A stretch of 64,000 nt of DNA from Geothrix edaphica. Its GTDB lineage: Bacteria; Acidobacteriota; Holophagae; Holophagales; Holophagaceae. The DNA lies in the NCBI RefSeq assembly GCF_030268045.1, contig NZ_BSDC01000003.1:310001-374000 (forward strand). Reading direction: 5' to 3'. Below the pieces are notes generated by a model that saw nothing but the letters and a program-made list of their open reading frames with translations, had not been told where the DNA came from and searched no databases. Positions 8,992 to 16,677 of this stretch are shown here, piece by piece. A program made the position numbers and the translations under genes. Within the stretch, counting starts at the first letter, position 1, and every line of letters begins with the position of its first letter.

Positions 8992-9539
8992 TGCCCCTTC
9001 TGGAACCGCTGGCTGAAGCCTGGGAGGCCGGGTGGCAACCGGTGGGGACTGCGGCCCTGGTCGGCGTGAGTGTCGCCCTGGTCCTGCTGGGCGGCGCGGC
9101 CCTGGCCTCGGAGTCCGGATGGATCCCACTGCTGGACGGCGTGAACCTGGTGTTCCACGAAGCCGGGCACCCGCTCTTCGGCCTCCTCGGCTGGGAGCCC
9201 CTCACCATCCTCGGGGGCACCCTCATGCAGCTGCTGGTCCCCATGCTGGCCGCGGGCTCCTTCTGGCTCCGCCGGGAGGCCCCGGGCACCGCCTTCGCGG
9301 GGATCTGGTGCTTCGAGAACCTGCTGAACATCGCCCGCTATGTGGGCGATGCCCGCTCCCAGGTGCTGCCGCTGGTGGGTGGCGGCGAACACGACTGGGC
9401 CAACCTCCTCGGGCGCTGGGGGCTGCTGGCCCAGGACACCTCGCTGGCCCAGGGGCTCCGGGTCCTGGGTTGGCTGGGCATGGCCGCCTGCTGGGCCTGG
9501 CTGGCCTGGCGGTGGCGCAGGAGCTCTTCGCAGGCATGA
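8991..9539 (+). CDS. small integral membrane protein with HExxH motif
   Basis: 182 residues with about four hydrophobic segments. The motif FHEAGHPLFGLLGW (HEAGH) lies on the edge of a membrane segment around residues 52-65. HExxH in a membrane helix suggests a site-2-protease-like or M50-like zinc peptidase, but the second M50 motif is not evident, so activity is inference only. The ATG overlaps the cmk stop by one base (a GTG just before it is also possible). It is followed by a perfect hairpin. Confidence 0.7.
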   Translation: MPLLEPLAEAWEAGWQPVGTAALVGVSVALVLLGGAALASESGWIPLLDGVNLVFHEAGHPLFGLLGWEPLTILGGTLMQLLVPMLAAGSFWLRREAPGTAFAGIWCFENLLNIARYVGDARSQVLPLVGGGEHDWANLLGRWGLLAQDTSLAQGLRVLGWLGMAACWAWLAWRWRRSSSQA

Positions 9540-9566
9540 ATACGGCCCGGCAGACCCGGGCCGTAT
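9540..9566. terminator. hairpin between convergent genes
   Basis: A perfect 11-bp inverted repeat (ATACGGCCCGG/CCGGGCCGTAT) with a 5-base loop lies between convergent genes. It could end both transcripts, though neither side has a T-run. Confidence 0.6.
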
Positions 9567-9584
9567 CGCAGGATCCGACCGGCC

Positions 9585-10631
9585 TCAGTAGCCCTCGCCC
9601 TCCGCCGCCGCCGTCACCTTCCCCCGGTTGAAGCGGAAGAGGAACGCCAGGTAGCCGATGGCGATGGGGAAGCCGATGAGCCACCACACCAGGCCCGTCC
9701 GCAGGCCATGCTGGCCCACGGCCGCATTGACCGCCGTCAGGTCGAACTGCGGGTCCAGGGTGGACTTCAGCATCACCGGATAGACGCAGGCCGCGCTGGC
9801 GGCGAGGAGGCCGAGGATGAAGGCCCCCGACCCGAGGAAGGCCAGTAGGAAGCGCTCTCGCTGGATGCCCACGAACACCAGGCCCAGGCCCGCCAGGAAG
9901 ATCAGGGAGGCCACCCAGCCCAGGGGCGCCTGGGGAAGGCGGTGGAAGATGTCCGGGTTCACCACGGAGGTGGCGTAGCTCGCCACGATCCAGAGCACCA
10001 GCACGCCCCCCCAGAGCTTCATGGCCAGGCCCCGGGAGCGCTCATGCACCGCGCCGCCGGTCTTCCAGGCCAGGAACAGGGCGCCGTGGGCGGCCACCGT
10101 CACGAGCGCGAACACCCCGATCAGCACGGTGTACCAATCCAGGATCCCGGGCCGGGCGCCCATCCGGAAATCCGTCCAGAGGGCCATCTCGAAGTAGCCG
10201 CTGCCATCGACGGGCACGCCCCGGAGCACGTTGCCCAGCGCCGCCCCGAAGAGGACCGGCAGCAGCACGCTGGAGATGGCGAAGGTGCCATCCCAGAAGC
10301 GGCGCCAGAGACCATCGTCGAGGTGGGACCGGAACTCGATGGAGATGCCGCGGAGCATCAGGCACCAGACCACCAGCCAGATGGCGAGGTAGAAGCCTGA
10401 AAAGCCCGAAGCCAGAACTTTCGGGAAGGCCAGGAACATCGAGCCACCGCCGGCCAGCAGCCAGACCTCGTTGCCGTCCCACAGCGGGCCGATGGCGCCC
10501 AGCACTTGGCGGCGCTCCTCGTTGGTCTTGGCCACCACCAGGTGCAGGATGCCGGCGCCGAAGTCGAAGCCGTCCATGACCACATAGATCGCGACCATCA
10601 CGGAAACCAGCCAGAACCAGAGCATTTCCAT
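9585..10631 (-). CDS. cydB: cytochrome bd ubiquinol oxidase subunit II
   Basis: Integral membrane subunit of the high-affinity bd-type terminal oxidase. The N-terminal MDGFDFGAGILH and PLWDGNEVWL blocks are characteristic of CydB. At 348 residues with multiple hydrophobic helices it is near the usual ~380. An AGGAGG SD sits before the ATG. It is encoded 9 bases after cydA, so the two form one operon. No cydX-like small frame was evident downstream. Confidence 0.95.
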   Translation of the reverse strand: MEMLWFWLVSVMVAIYVVMDGFDFGAGILHLVVAKTNEERRQVLGAIGPLWDGNEVWLLAGGGSMFLAFPKVLASGFSGFYLAIWLVVWCLMLRGISIEFRSHLDDGLWRRFWDGTFAISSVLLPVLFGAALGNVLRGVPVDGSGYFEMALWTDFRMGARPGILDWYTVLIGVFALVTVAAHGALFLAWKTGGAVHERSRGLAMKLWGGVLVLWIVASYATSVVNPDIFHRLPQAPLGWVASLIFLAGLGLVFVGIQRERFLLAFLGSGAFILGLLAASAACVYPVMLKSTLDPQFDLTAVNAAVGQHGLRTGLVWWLIGFPIAIGYLAFLFRFNRGKVTAAAEGEGY

Positions 10632-10640
10632 GGCAGCCTC

Positions 10641-11975
10641 CTAGGCCTTCGCGGAGTGGGAGACGGGGCCGTGGGCGATCTCCCGGCCGATGAGGAAGAG
10701 CCACAGGACGCTCAGCACCACGAAGATCCCGGCGAAGCCGAGGGTGGTGAAGGCCGTGTGGCCCGCATTCACGGTCGGCGACCCGCCATGGATGGTCCGC
10801 AGCAGGCCGTAGATGAGCCAGGGCTGGCGGCCGAACTCAGCCACCGCCCAGCCTGCGGCCGTGGCGATGTAGGGGAAGGGAAAGGCCAGCATCAGCACCC
10901 ACAGGACCGGGCGGTTCTGGTCCAGCCGTCCCTTCCAGAGCAGCAGGGCGGCCAGGGCCATCACCGCGATCATGATCGTCCCGAGCCCCGCCATGATGTG
11001 GAAGGCGTAGTAGAGCAGCTCGATGTTCTGGGGCCACTGGTCCTCGGGGAATTCCAGCAGGCCCTTCACATTGCTGGAGAAGCTGCCGTAGGCGATGAAG
11101 CTCAACACAGCGGGGAGCTGGATGGGATTCTCGATCCGCCGCCTGGCGACGTCGGGCTGGCCGATGAGGGTCAGGTTCGCGCGGGGACCGCTCTCGAACC
11201 GCCCCTCCATGGCCGCCAGGGTGATGGGCTGGTACTTGGCCACGAGCTTGCCGGAGATGTCCCCCGTGGGGAAGGCCACGAAGACGCTGAAGATCAGGCC
11301 CATGATCGTGCCCGTCCGCAGGTTCAACCTCGCCTGCACCGGGTGGATGCCCTTGAGGGTCCAGAAGGCGCCCATGGCCGCCACCACGAAGGAGGCCGTC
11401 ACCACCGCGGCGATCATGTTGTGGGCGTACTGGCCCAGGGCCCAGGGATTGAGGAGGAAGGCCCAGAAGCTCGCCAGCTGGAGGCTGCCATCCTTGGCCA
11501 CGGCGTAGCCCACGGGGTGCTGCATGAACGCGTTGGTGGCGATGATGAAGTACCCGGAGAGCCAGCTGCCGATCCACAGCGCCAGCGCCGCCCCGAAGTG
11601 GCCCTTCGGCGAGAGCTTCTTCTCGCCCCAGATCAGCATTCCCAGGAAGCTGCTCTCGAGGAAGAAGGCGAACATGCCCTCCATGCCCAGCGTCTGCCCG
11701 ATGATGCCGCCGGAGAAGCGCGAGAAGGCCGCCCAGTTGGTGCCGAACTGGAACTCCAGCGGGATGCCGGTCACCACGCCGATCGCGAAGTTGATGCCGA
11801 AGATCTTGATCCAGAACCGGGCTGCGTCGTTGTAGCGGGCCTCGCTGGTCCTGAGGCCCATGGCCTTCAGCACCACGATGACCAGGGCGAGTCCCATCGT
11901 GAGCTGCGGGAACAGGTAGTGGTACGTCGCCGTGAATCCGAACTGCAGCCTGTGCCAGAAAAGCGGATCACCCAT
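10641..11975 (-). CDS. cydA: cytochrome bd ubiquinol oxidase subunit I
   Basis: Haem-bearing, quinol-oxidising subunit of cytochrome bd. It shows FTATYHYLFPQLTMGL with the haem-ligand His near residue 19, a YAHNM histidine region, and the signature AEFGRQPWLIYGLLRT in the C-terminal half. 444 residues indicates the short Q-loop form. The open frame runs upstream to 12077, but the ATG at 11975 (MGDPLFWHRLQFG) has a GGGAGA SD and the family N-terminus. It heads cydAB. The 283-bp region upstream holds a CRP/FNR-type palindrome, consistent with oxygen or redox control (inference). Confidence 0.95.
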   Translation of the reverse strand: MGDPLFWHRLQFGFTATYHYLFPQLTMGLALVIVVLKAMGLRTSEARYNDAARFWIKIFGINFAIGVVTGIPLEFQFGTNWAAFSRFSGGIIGQTLGMEGMFAFFLESSFLGMLIWGEKKLSPKGHFGAALALWIGSWLSGYFIIATNAFMQHPVGYAVAKDGSLQLASFWAFLLNPWALGQYAHNMIAAVVTASFVVAAMGAFWTLKGIHPVQARLNLRTGTIMGLIFSVFVAFPTGDISGKLVAKYQPITLAAMEGRFESGPRANLTLIGQPDVARRRIENPIQLPAVLSFIAYGSFSSNVKGLLEFPEDQWPQNIELLYYAFHIMAGLGTIMIAVMALAALLLWKGRLDQNRPVLWVLMLAFPFPYIATAAGWAVAEFGRQPWLIYGLLRTIHGGSPTVNAGHTAFTTLGFAGIFVVLSVLWLFLIGREIAHGPVSHSAKA

Positions 11976-12068
11976 GGTCTCTCCCGGAATGAATGCCTGC
12001 GGTGTCTCTGGTGCCCTGATGCGCCGCCAGTATCCCACGACCGGAGGGGGGCGACCCACCGGAAGAGC

Positions 12069-12083
12069 TGACACCAAAGGAGA
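12069..12083 (+). other. second copy of shared 15-mer, upstream of cydA
   Basis: TGACACCAAAGGAGA differs at one position from the sequence at 6705-6719. Relative to its downstream gene it is in the opposite orientation to the first copy. Confidence 0.35.
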
Positions 12084-12092
12084 ATACGTGGA

Positions 12093-12106
12093 GTGACGAA
12101 GGTCAC
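12093..12106. promoter_or_regulatory. CRP/FNR-type palindrome upstream of cydA
   Basis: GTGAC-GAAG-GTCAC is a perfect 5-4-5 inverted repeat, the geometry of FNR-family sites (TTGAT-N4-ATCAA) with a different half-site. It lies 118 bases upstream of the cydA ATG, at the edge of an AT-rich island. I infer a CRP/FNR-superfamily regulator; which one is unknown. Confidence 0.5.
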
Positions 12107-12144
12107 ATTGTTTTCTATAGTATTAAATCACTATTTAGTCATAT

Positions 12145-12232
12145 CATATTTTTCATCCCAGCACCGGATCCCCCGCGGATCCGCAAGGCTCAGGGGTAGG
12201 GGAGGCGGGCCCGGGGTGGGCCCGCCGTTTTT
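12145..12232 (+). ncRNA. candidate small RNA divergent from cydAB
   Basis: On the plus strand TTGTTT (12108-12113) and TATTTA (12132-12137), 18 bases apart, could form a promoter. Downstream come hairpin CGGATCC/GGATCCG (12165-12183) and a terminator hairpin with a T-run at 12228-12232. No plus-strand gene precedes this terminator, so an RNA of about 88 bases would explain it. Both ends are predicted only. Confidence 0.35.
12204..12232 (+). terminator. rho-independent terminator (plus strand)
   Basis: A perfect 9-bp GC stem (GGCGGGCCC/GGGCCCGCC) with a 5-base loop is followed by GTTTTT. The T-run is on the plus side only. Read from the minus strand it has no U-tract, so it is not an obvious terminator for the rhodanese operon. 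Confidence 0.7.
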
Positions 12233-12258
12233 CTGGGTGGGCCGGAGTGCGCCGCCGC

Positions 12259-12609
12259 TCACTCGAAGAAGGAGTGGATGCGGCGCCAGGAGCCCAGGTT
12301 GTGGACCTCCTTGAAGCCCTGGCGCTTGAGGAAGGCCACCGCGAAACCGCTGCGGCTGCCCGTCTCGCAGCAGACCAGCACCGGGCGGGCCGGGTCCAGC
12401 TCCCGGGCCCGCTGCTCAAGCTGGTCGGCGGGGATGTTGATGGCCTTGGGATGGGCCGCCGAACGGAACTCGGCCCGGGTCCGCACATCGACGATCTGGG
12501 CGCCCCGCGCAATCAGGGCCTTCACGTCCGTCGCAGAGGCGGAACGCCGACTCCAGAGCAGGTAGCCGATGGCGGCCACCGGGATGAGGTAGATCCAGTA
12601 CTCGGCCAT
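12259..12609 (-). CDS. membrane-anchored rhodanese-like sulfurtransferase
   Basis: 116 residues. A single N-terminal hydrophobic helix (about 4-19) is followed by a rhodanese domain. The active-site loop is CETGSRS with catalytic Cys81, preceded by a second Cys at 80. DVRTRAEF is the family's CH2A-like motif. Rhodaneses carry sulfane sulfur as a cysteine persulfide and pass it to thiols. The ATG overlaps the thioredoxin stop (TGATG). It is the last gene of the ArsR/RND operon. I infer handling of persulfide on the membrane; the orientation of the domain is not shown. Confidence 0.85.
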   Translation of the reverse strand: MAEYWIYLIPVAAIGYLLWSRRSASATDVKALIARGAQIVDVRTRAEFRSAAHPKAINIPADQLEQRARELDPARPVLVCCETGSRSGFAVAFLKRQGFKEVHNLGSWRRIHSFFE

Positions 12610-12932
12610 CAGAGCTCTGCCTGCTGAAGCGCGTCCAGCAGGACGTGGACGGGCTGGACGCCCACCAGGCGCCGCAGGATGCGGCCGTCCTTGAGGACCA
12701 CGAGGGTGGGGATGTTCTGCACATTGAACTGGCTGGCCAGGAGGGGCTCCTCGTCGACGTTCACCTTCGCGACGATGGCCCCGGCCTCATTGGTCCTGGC
12801 GACCTCATCGAGGATGGGTCCCTGCATGCGGCAGGGTCCGCACCAGGGCGCCCAGAAGTCGAGCAGGATGGGAGTGCCGTGGGAGGAGACCTTGTGGAAG
12901 GCCTCGGTGGTGAGGTGGATGACCTCGGACAT
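12609..12932 (-). CDS. thioredoxin
   Basis: 107 residues with the classical active site WAPWCGPC (Cys31/Cys34) and the cis-Pro motif NIPTLVV, so a general disulfide and persulfide reductase of the cytoplasm. No signal peptide is seen. The open frame extends upstream, but the ATG at 12932 gives the standard N-terminus. Placed directly before the rhodanese, it is a plausible partner that discharges protein or low-molecular-weight persulfides (inference). It may not be the cell's main TrxA. Confidence 0.92.
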   Translation of the reverse strand: MSEVIHLTTEAFHKVSSHGTPILLDFWAPWCGPCRMQGPILDEVARTNEAGAIVAKVNVDEEPLLASQFNVQNIPTLVVLKDGRILRRLVGVQPVHVLLDALQQAEL

Positions 12933-12985
12933 GGGGACTCCAGTGCAGATCCGGCCTGGGCCGGCCGATAGAGGGGTCGGGCGGC

Positions 12986-13159
12986 CTAGCGCGCCAGGGC
13001 CCAGAGCAGGCCCATGACGGCGCCAAAGCTGATGCCCCGGAGGGGCGTCGCGGTCAGGGGGCAGGTGCCCGTGCTGCACCCCACCAGGCGGTGCCAGCCG
13101 TAGCCCAGGAGGCCGCCGACCACGAGTCCCAGGGTGATGCGGAGGGCGGTGGCCTTCAT
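12986..13159 (-). CDS. DUF6132-type small membrane protein
   Basis: 57 residues. A hydrophobic helix with small residues (GLVVGGLLGYGW) is followed by GCSTGTCPLTATP and a second hydrophobic stretch. The GCxTGTCPLT signature with two conserved Cys is that of DUF6132 proteins. The start at MKATAL overlaps the DUF2892 stop by four bases; an upstream MLP start is possible. The paired cysteines in a membrane protein beside thioredoxin and rhodanese suggest a thiol or sulfur role (inference). Confidence 0.75.
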   Translation of the reverse strand: MKATALRITLGLVVGGLLGYGWHRLVGCSTGTCPLTATPLRGISFGAVMGLLWALAR

Positions 13160-13368
13160 CGGCAACATCCCACACCGGGGCCTTCCGGCACGCCCAGCTT
13201 GCGCAGGATGGTGGACATCAGGCACCAGTTGGTGAGGCCGCTCTGGAGCAGGTTGGCGCCCACGAAGACCGTGAACCAGATCCAGTTGGGGTTGTGGAAC
13301 CGGGCGAGCGCCAGGCTCAGCAGGATGAAGGTGCCCGCGACGGTGTGCACGATGCGGTCGACATTCAT
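13156..13368 (-). CDS. DUF2892 (YgaP-like transmembrane) protein
   Basis: 70 residues with two hydrophobic helices, opening MNVDRIVHTVAGTFIL as in DUF2892 proteins, the membrane half of the E. coli rhodanese YgaP. The central segment has the usual NxLQSGxTNWC form, and the C-terminus ends in CCR. A GAGGAG SD precedes the ATG. It starts 3 bases after the RND gene, so it is part of the same operon. Together with the rhodanese it reconstitutes the two halves of a YgaP-like protein. Confidence 0.82.
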   Translation of the reverse strand: MNVDRIVHTVAGTFILLSLALARFHNPNWIWFTVFVGANLLQSGLTNWCLMSTILRKLGVPEGPGVGCCR

Positions 13369-13371
13369 GGA

Positions 13372-16300
13372 TTACTCCTCAGGTGGGGCGGCGACGGCCG
13401 ACTGGCGTTGCAGGTGGGCGGCGTGGCCCCGGCGGGCCACGAGGTAGTAGAGGACGGGCACGGCGATGCGGGACAGCAGGGTGGCGGCCACTTCGCCGGC
13501 CATGAGGCTGATGGCCAGTCCCTGGAAGATGGGATCCGCCAGCATGACGGCGCTGCCCACCAGCACGGCGGCGGCCGTCAGCAGCATGGGACGGAAGCGC
13601 ACCACGCCCGCCTCCTCCACGGCGGACTCCAGCGACATGCCCTCCCTCAGCTTCAGCTCGATGAAATCCACGAGGATGATGCTGTTGCGGACGATGATGC
13701 CCGCCCCGGCGATGAAGCCGATCATGCTGGTGGCCGTGAAGAAGGCACCCATCAGACCGTGCGCGGGGATGATGCCGATGAGCGACAGCGGGATCGGCAC
13801 CAGGATCACCCAGGGGATCTCGAAGCTCTCGAACCAGCCCACCACCAGTACGAAGATCAGCACCAGCACCGCCGCGAAGGCCATGCCCAGGTCCCGGAAG
13901 ACTTCGAGGGTGATGTGCCACTCGCCGTCCCACTTCATGACCAGGTTCTCGGTGTTCTCGGGGTGGGCCAGCCCCAGGCGCACGACCTTGGCGCCGCCGG
14001 TGCCCTTCAGGGCATCGATCTCCCTGTTGAGGGCCGCCAGGGCGTAGACCGGGCTTTCGATGCTGCCCGCCAGGTCCGAGAAGACGTAGGCGACGGGCAT
14101 CAGGTTCTTGTGGTGGATGGTCGCCTCTTCGCGGCCCTCCTGCACCGTCACCAACTCCCGGATGGGAACCATGCCCCGGGCACCGGAAACGGTGAGCTGG
14201 AGGAGCTGGTCCAGCCGCTGGCGCTTCTCCGAAGCGAGCTGCAGCACCACGGGGACCTGGCTGGAGCCCCGCAGCACGTGGAAGGCCCCGGCCGTGTGAC
14301 CATGGCCCGCCGTGTAGAGCGTCTGGATCACGCTCGCCGGGGCCACGCCATGCAGCGCCGCCTTCTCCCGGTCGAGCACCAGGCTGATCTTGGGCGTCGT
14401 CGCATTCAGGGAGGAATCCACGTCCACGATGCCATCCACACGCTGGAAGGCCTGGAGCACCTCGCCCCCGAGACGGGTGCGTTCCGCTTCCGAGGGGCCG
14501 TAGACCTCGGCCACGATGGTGTCCATGACCGGCGGGCCGGGCGGGATCTCCACGAGCTTCATCCGGGCCCCCGTCGACCTTGAGATCTTCTCCAGCTCGG
14601 GGCGCAGGCGGACGACAATGGCGTGGCTCTGCTCCTTCCGGTCGCCCTTGGGCACCAGGTTCACCTGGACATCCACCATCTCCGCCTCCTGGCGGAGGAA
14701 GCTGTGGCGCACCATGCCCACGAAGGTGAAGGGCGCGGCCTCGCCGGCGTAGACCTGCACGTCCTTGACGGTGGGCTCCCTCAGCAGGCGCCGGGCGATG
14801 TCCTGGCCCACGGCGAGGGCATCCTCCCGCGGGGTGCCAGCCGGCAGGTCGAGCTGGACCATGAACTCCGACTTGTTGTCGAAGGGGAGCATCTTCACCT
14901 TGACCACCCCGAAGCCCACCAGGGACATGGCCCCCAGGAGCAGGACGAAGACGCCCGCGAAGAAGGCCCAGCGAACCGGGGGCCGGGTCAACAGCGCGTG
15001 CATGACCTTGCGGTAGAGGCGGGTGAAGCGGGTCTCCGGAACCTCGTCGGGGCCGCGGTGATGGGGGGCCGGTTCCGGGGCCACGCGATCCGGGCTGGCG
15101 GGATGGAGGCCGGAGGTATCGGTCTCGGGAAGGTGGGCCTCCTTCCGGAACACGATGAGGCTGGCCCAGGGGCTGATGACGAAGGCGATGACCAGGCTGA
15201 ACAGCATGGCCAGGCTGGCGCCGATGGGGATCGGGCGCATGTAGGGGCCCATGAGGCCGCGCACGAAGGCCATGGGCAGGATGGCGGCGATGACCGCGAA
15301 GGTGGCCAGGATGGTGGGATTGCCGACCTCGTCCACGGCCTCCACCACCATGCGGGCGAAGCTCTTCTTCGGGCCCGGCAGATGCAGGTGGCGGTGGATG
15401 TTCTCCACCACCACGATGGCGTCGTCCACCAGGATGCCGATGGAGAAGATGAGGGCGAAAAGGGTCACCCGGTTCAGCGTGTAGCCGAACAGGTACGTGA
15501 TCAGCAGGGTGAGGGCCAGGGTGACGGGCACGGCGATGCCCACCACCACGGCGCTGCGCCAGCCCATGGCCAGGAGGATCAGGGCGATGACGCTGAGGGT
15601 GGCGATGAGCAGGTGCTCGATCAGCTCGTTGGACTTGTCGCCGGCGGTCTCACCGTAGTTGCGGGTGACCGCAACCTTCACATCGCGGGGGATGAGGTTG
15701 CCCCGCAGGGCCTCCACCTTGGCCAGCACCTGGTCCGCCAGGGCCGTGGCATTGGCGCCGGCGCGCTTGGAGAGGGTGACGCTCACCGCGGGCTCGAAGC
15801 CGGCCCGGGCGGCCTCCGCGAAGAGAACGATGGGCGGTTCGACTTCCGGCGCATCCACCACCCTGGCCACATCGGCCAGGTAGACGGGTTTCTGGTTCCG
15901 CACACCCACCACCAGGCGGCGCAGCTCGGCGGCCTGGAGCACGAAGCCCGTGGCCTCGAGCTCCGTGCGCTTGCCGCCGTCCACGAGGGCACCAGCGGGC
16001 AGCTGGGCCTCGGCGGACTGCAGGGCGGGCTGGAGCTCGCCGATGGACATGCCGAGGGCCCGCAGCCGATCAGGGTCGGGCTCGATGCGGACCATGCGGC
16101 GCGCGCCGCCGATGACCTTCACCTGGGCGGTGCTGGGCACCCCCGACAGCTCCCGGGCCAGAACCTCGCCCACTTGGCGGAGCTGGCCGGGCGTCTGGCC
16201 CGCGGCGGCTTCCGCCCCGTGGAGGTTCAGCACAAGGAAGGGCACGTCATCGATGGTCTGGAGCTTGATGATGGGCTTCATGGCCCCGGGGGGCAGCAGG

Positions 16301-16677
16301 TCGGGGTGGGCTGCCAGCTCCTGGTAGATCTTCACCAGGCTGGGCTCCTGGGGCTCGTTCACCTTGAAGCGCACGGTGATGAGCGCCAGACCGGGCCGGC
16401 TCATGCTGTAGAGGTACTCGACGCCCGGGATGCCCCAGAGGCGGCGCTCCATGGGCGTGGCGACCTGACTCTCCACTTCCCTGGGGCTGGCCCCCGGGTA
16501 GGGAATGTAGAGGTCCACCATCGGCACGACGATCTGGGGTTCCTCTTCGCGGGGCGTGAGCACCACGGCAAGCACCCCCAGCAGCAGCGAGGCGAGGACG
16601 ATGAGGGGCGTCAGCTTGTTGCGGAGGAAGCTCTGGGCGAGCTTTCCGGCCAAGCCCAGCCTGGGCTCACTTGCCAT
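13372..16677 (-). CDS. RND-family efflux pump permease
   Basis: 1101 residues, an inner-membrane proton-driven pump of the AcrB/CusA superfamily with twelve predicted helices and two large periplasmic loops. The GILVDDAIVVVENIHRH motif in the fourth helix carries the paired Asp of proton-translocating drug pumps. An extra loop (~35 residues, Pro/His rich) follows the sixth helix. I start at MASEPRLG (16677), which overlaps the adaptor gene by 11 bases. It has its own adaptor and TolC upstream, so a complete tripartite pump is encoded. The substrate is unknown; the neighbouring thiol genes hint at a thiol-reactive compound (inference). Confidence 0.93.
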   Translation of the reverse strand: MASEPRLGLAGKLAQSFLRNKLTPLIVLASLLLGVLAVVLTPREEEPQIVVPMVDLYIPYPGASPREVESQVATPMERRLWGIPGVEYLYSMSRPGLALITVRFKVNEPQEPSLVKIYQELAAHPDLLPPGAMKPIIKLQTIDDVPFLVLNLHGAEAAAGQTPGQLRQVGEVLARELSGVPSTAQVKVIGGARRMVRIEPDPDRLRALGMSIGELQPALQSAEAQLPAGALVDGGKRTELEATGFVLQAAELRRLVVGVRNQKPVYLADVARVVDAPEVEPPIVLFAEAARAGFEPAVSVTLSKRAGANATALADQVLAKVEALRGNLIPRDVKVAVTRNYGETAGDKSNELIEHLLIATLSVIALILLAMGWRSAVVVGIAVPVTLALTLLITYLFGYTLNRVTLFALIFSIGILVDDAIVVVENIHRHLHLPGPKKSFARMVVEAVDEVGNPTILATFAVIAAILPMAFVRGLMGPYMRPIPIGASLAMLFSLVIAFVISPWASLIVFRKEAHLPETDTSGLHPASPDRVAPEPAPHHRGPDEVPETRFTRLYRKVMHALLTRPPVRWAFFAGVFVLLLGAMSLVGFGVVKVKMLPFDNKSEFMVQLDLPAGTPREDALAVGQDIARRLLREPTVKDVQVYAGEAAPFTFVGMVRHSFLRQEAEMVDVQVNLVPKGDRKEQSHAIVVRLRPELEKISRSTGARMKLVEIPPGPPVMDTIVAEVYGPSEAERTRLGGEVLQAFQRVDGIVDVDSSLNATTPKISLVLDREKAALHGVAPASVIQTLYTAGHGHTAGAFHVLRGSSQVPVVLQLASEKRQRLDQLLQLTVSGARGMVPIRELVTVQEGREEATIHHKNLMPVAYVFSDLAGSIESPVYALAALNREIDALKGTGGAKVVRLGLAHPENTENLVMKWDGEWHITLEVFRDLGMAFAAVLVLIFVLVVGWFESFEIPWVILVPIPLSLIGIIPAHGLMGAFFTATSMIGFIAGAGIIVRNSIILVDFIELKLREGMSLESAVEEAGVVRFRPMLLTAAAVLVGSAVMLADPIFQGLAISLMAGEVAATLLSRIAVPVLYYLVARRGHAAHLQRQSAVAAPPEE

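Noticed and set aside
10506-12071. 521-codon plus-strand frame over cydA and cydB
   Set aside because: Fully antisense to two unmistakable oxidase genes and with no SD or domain.
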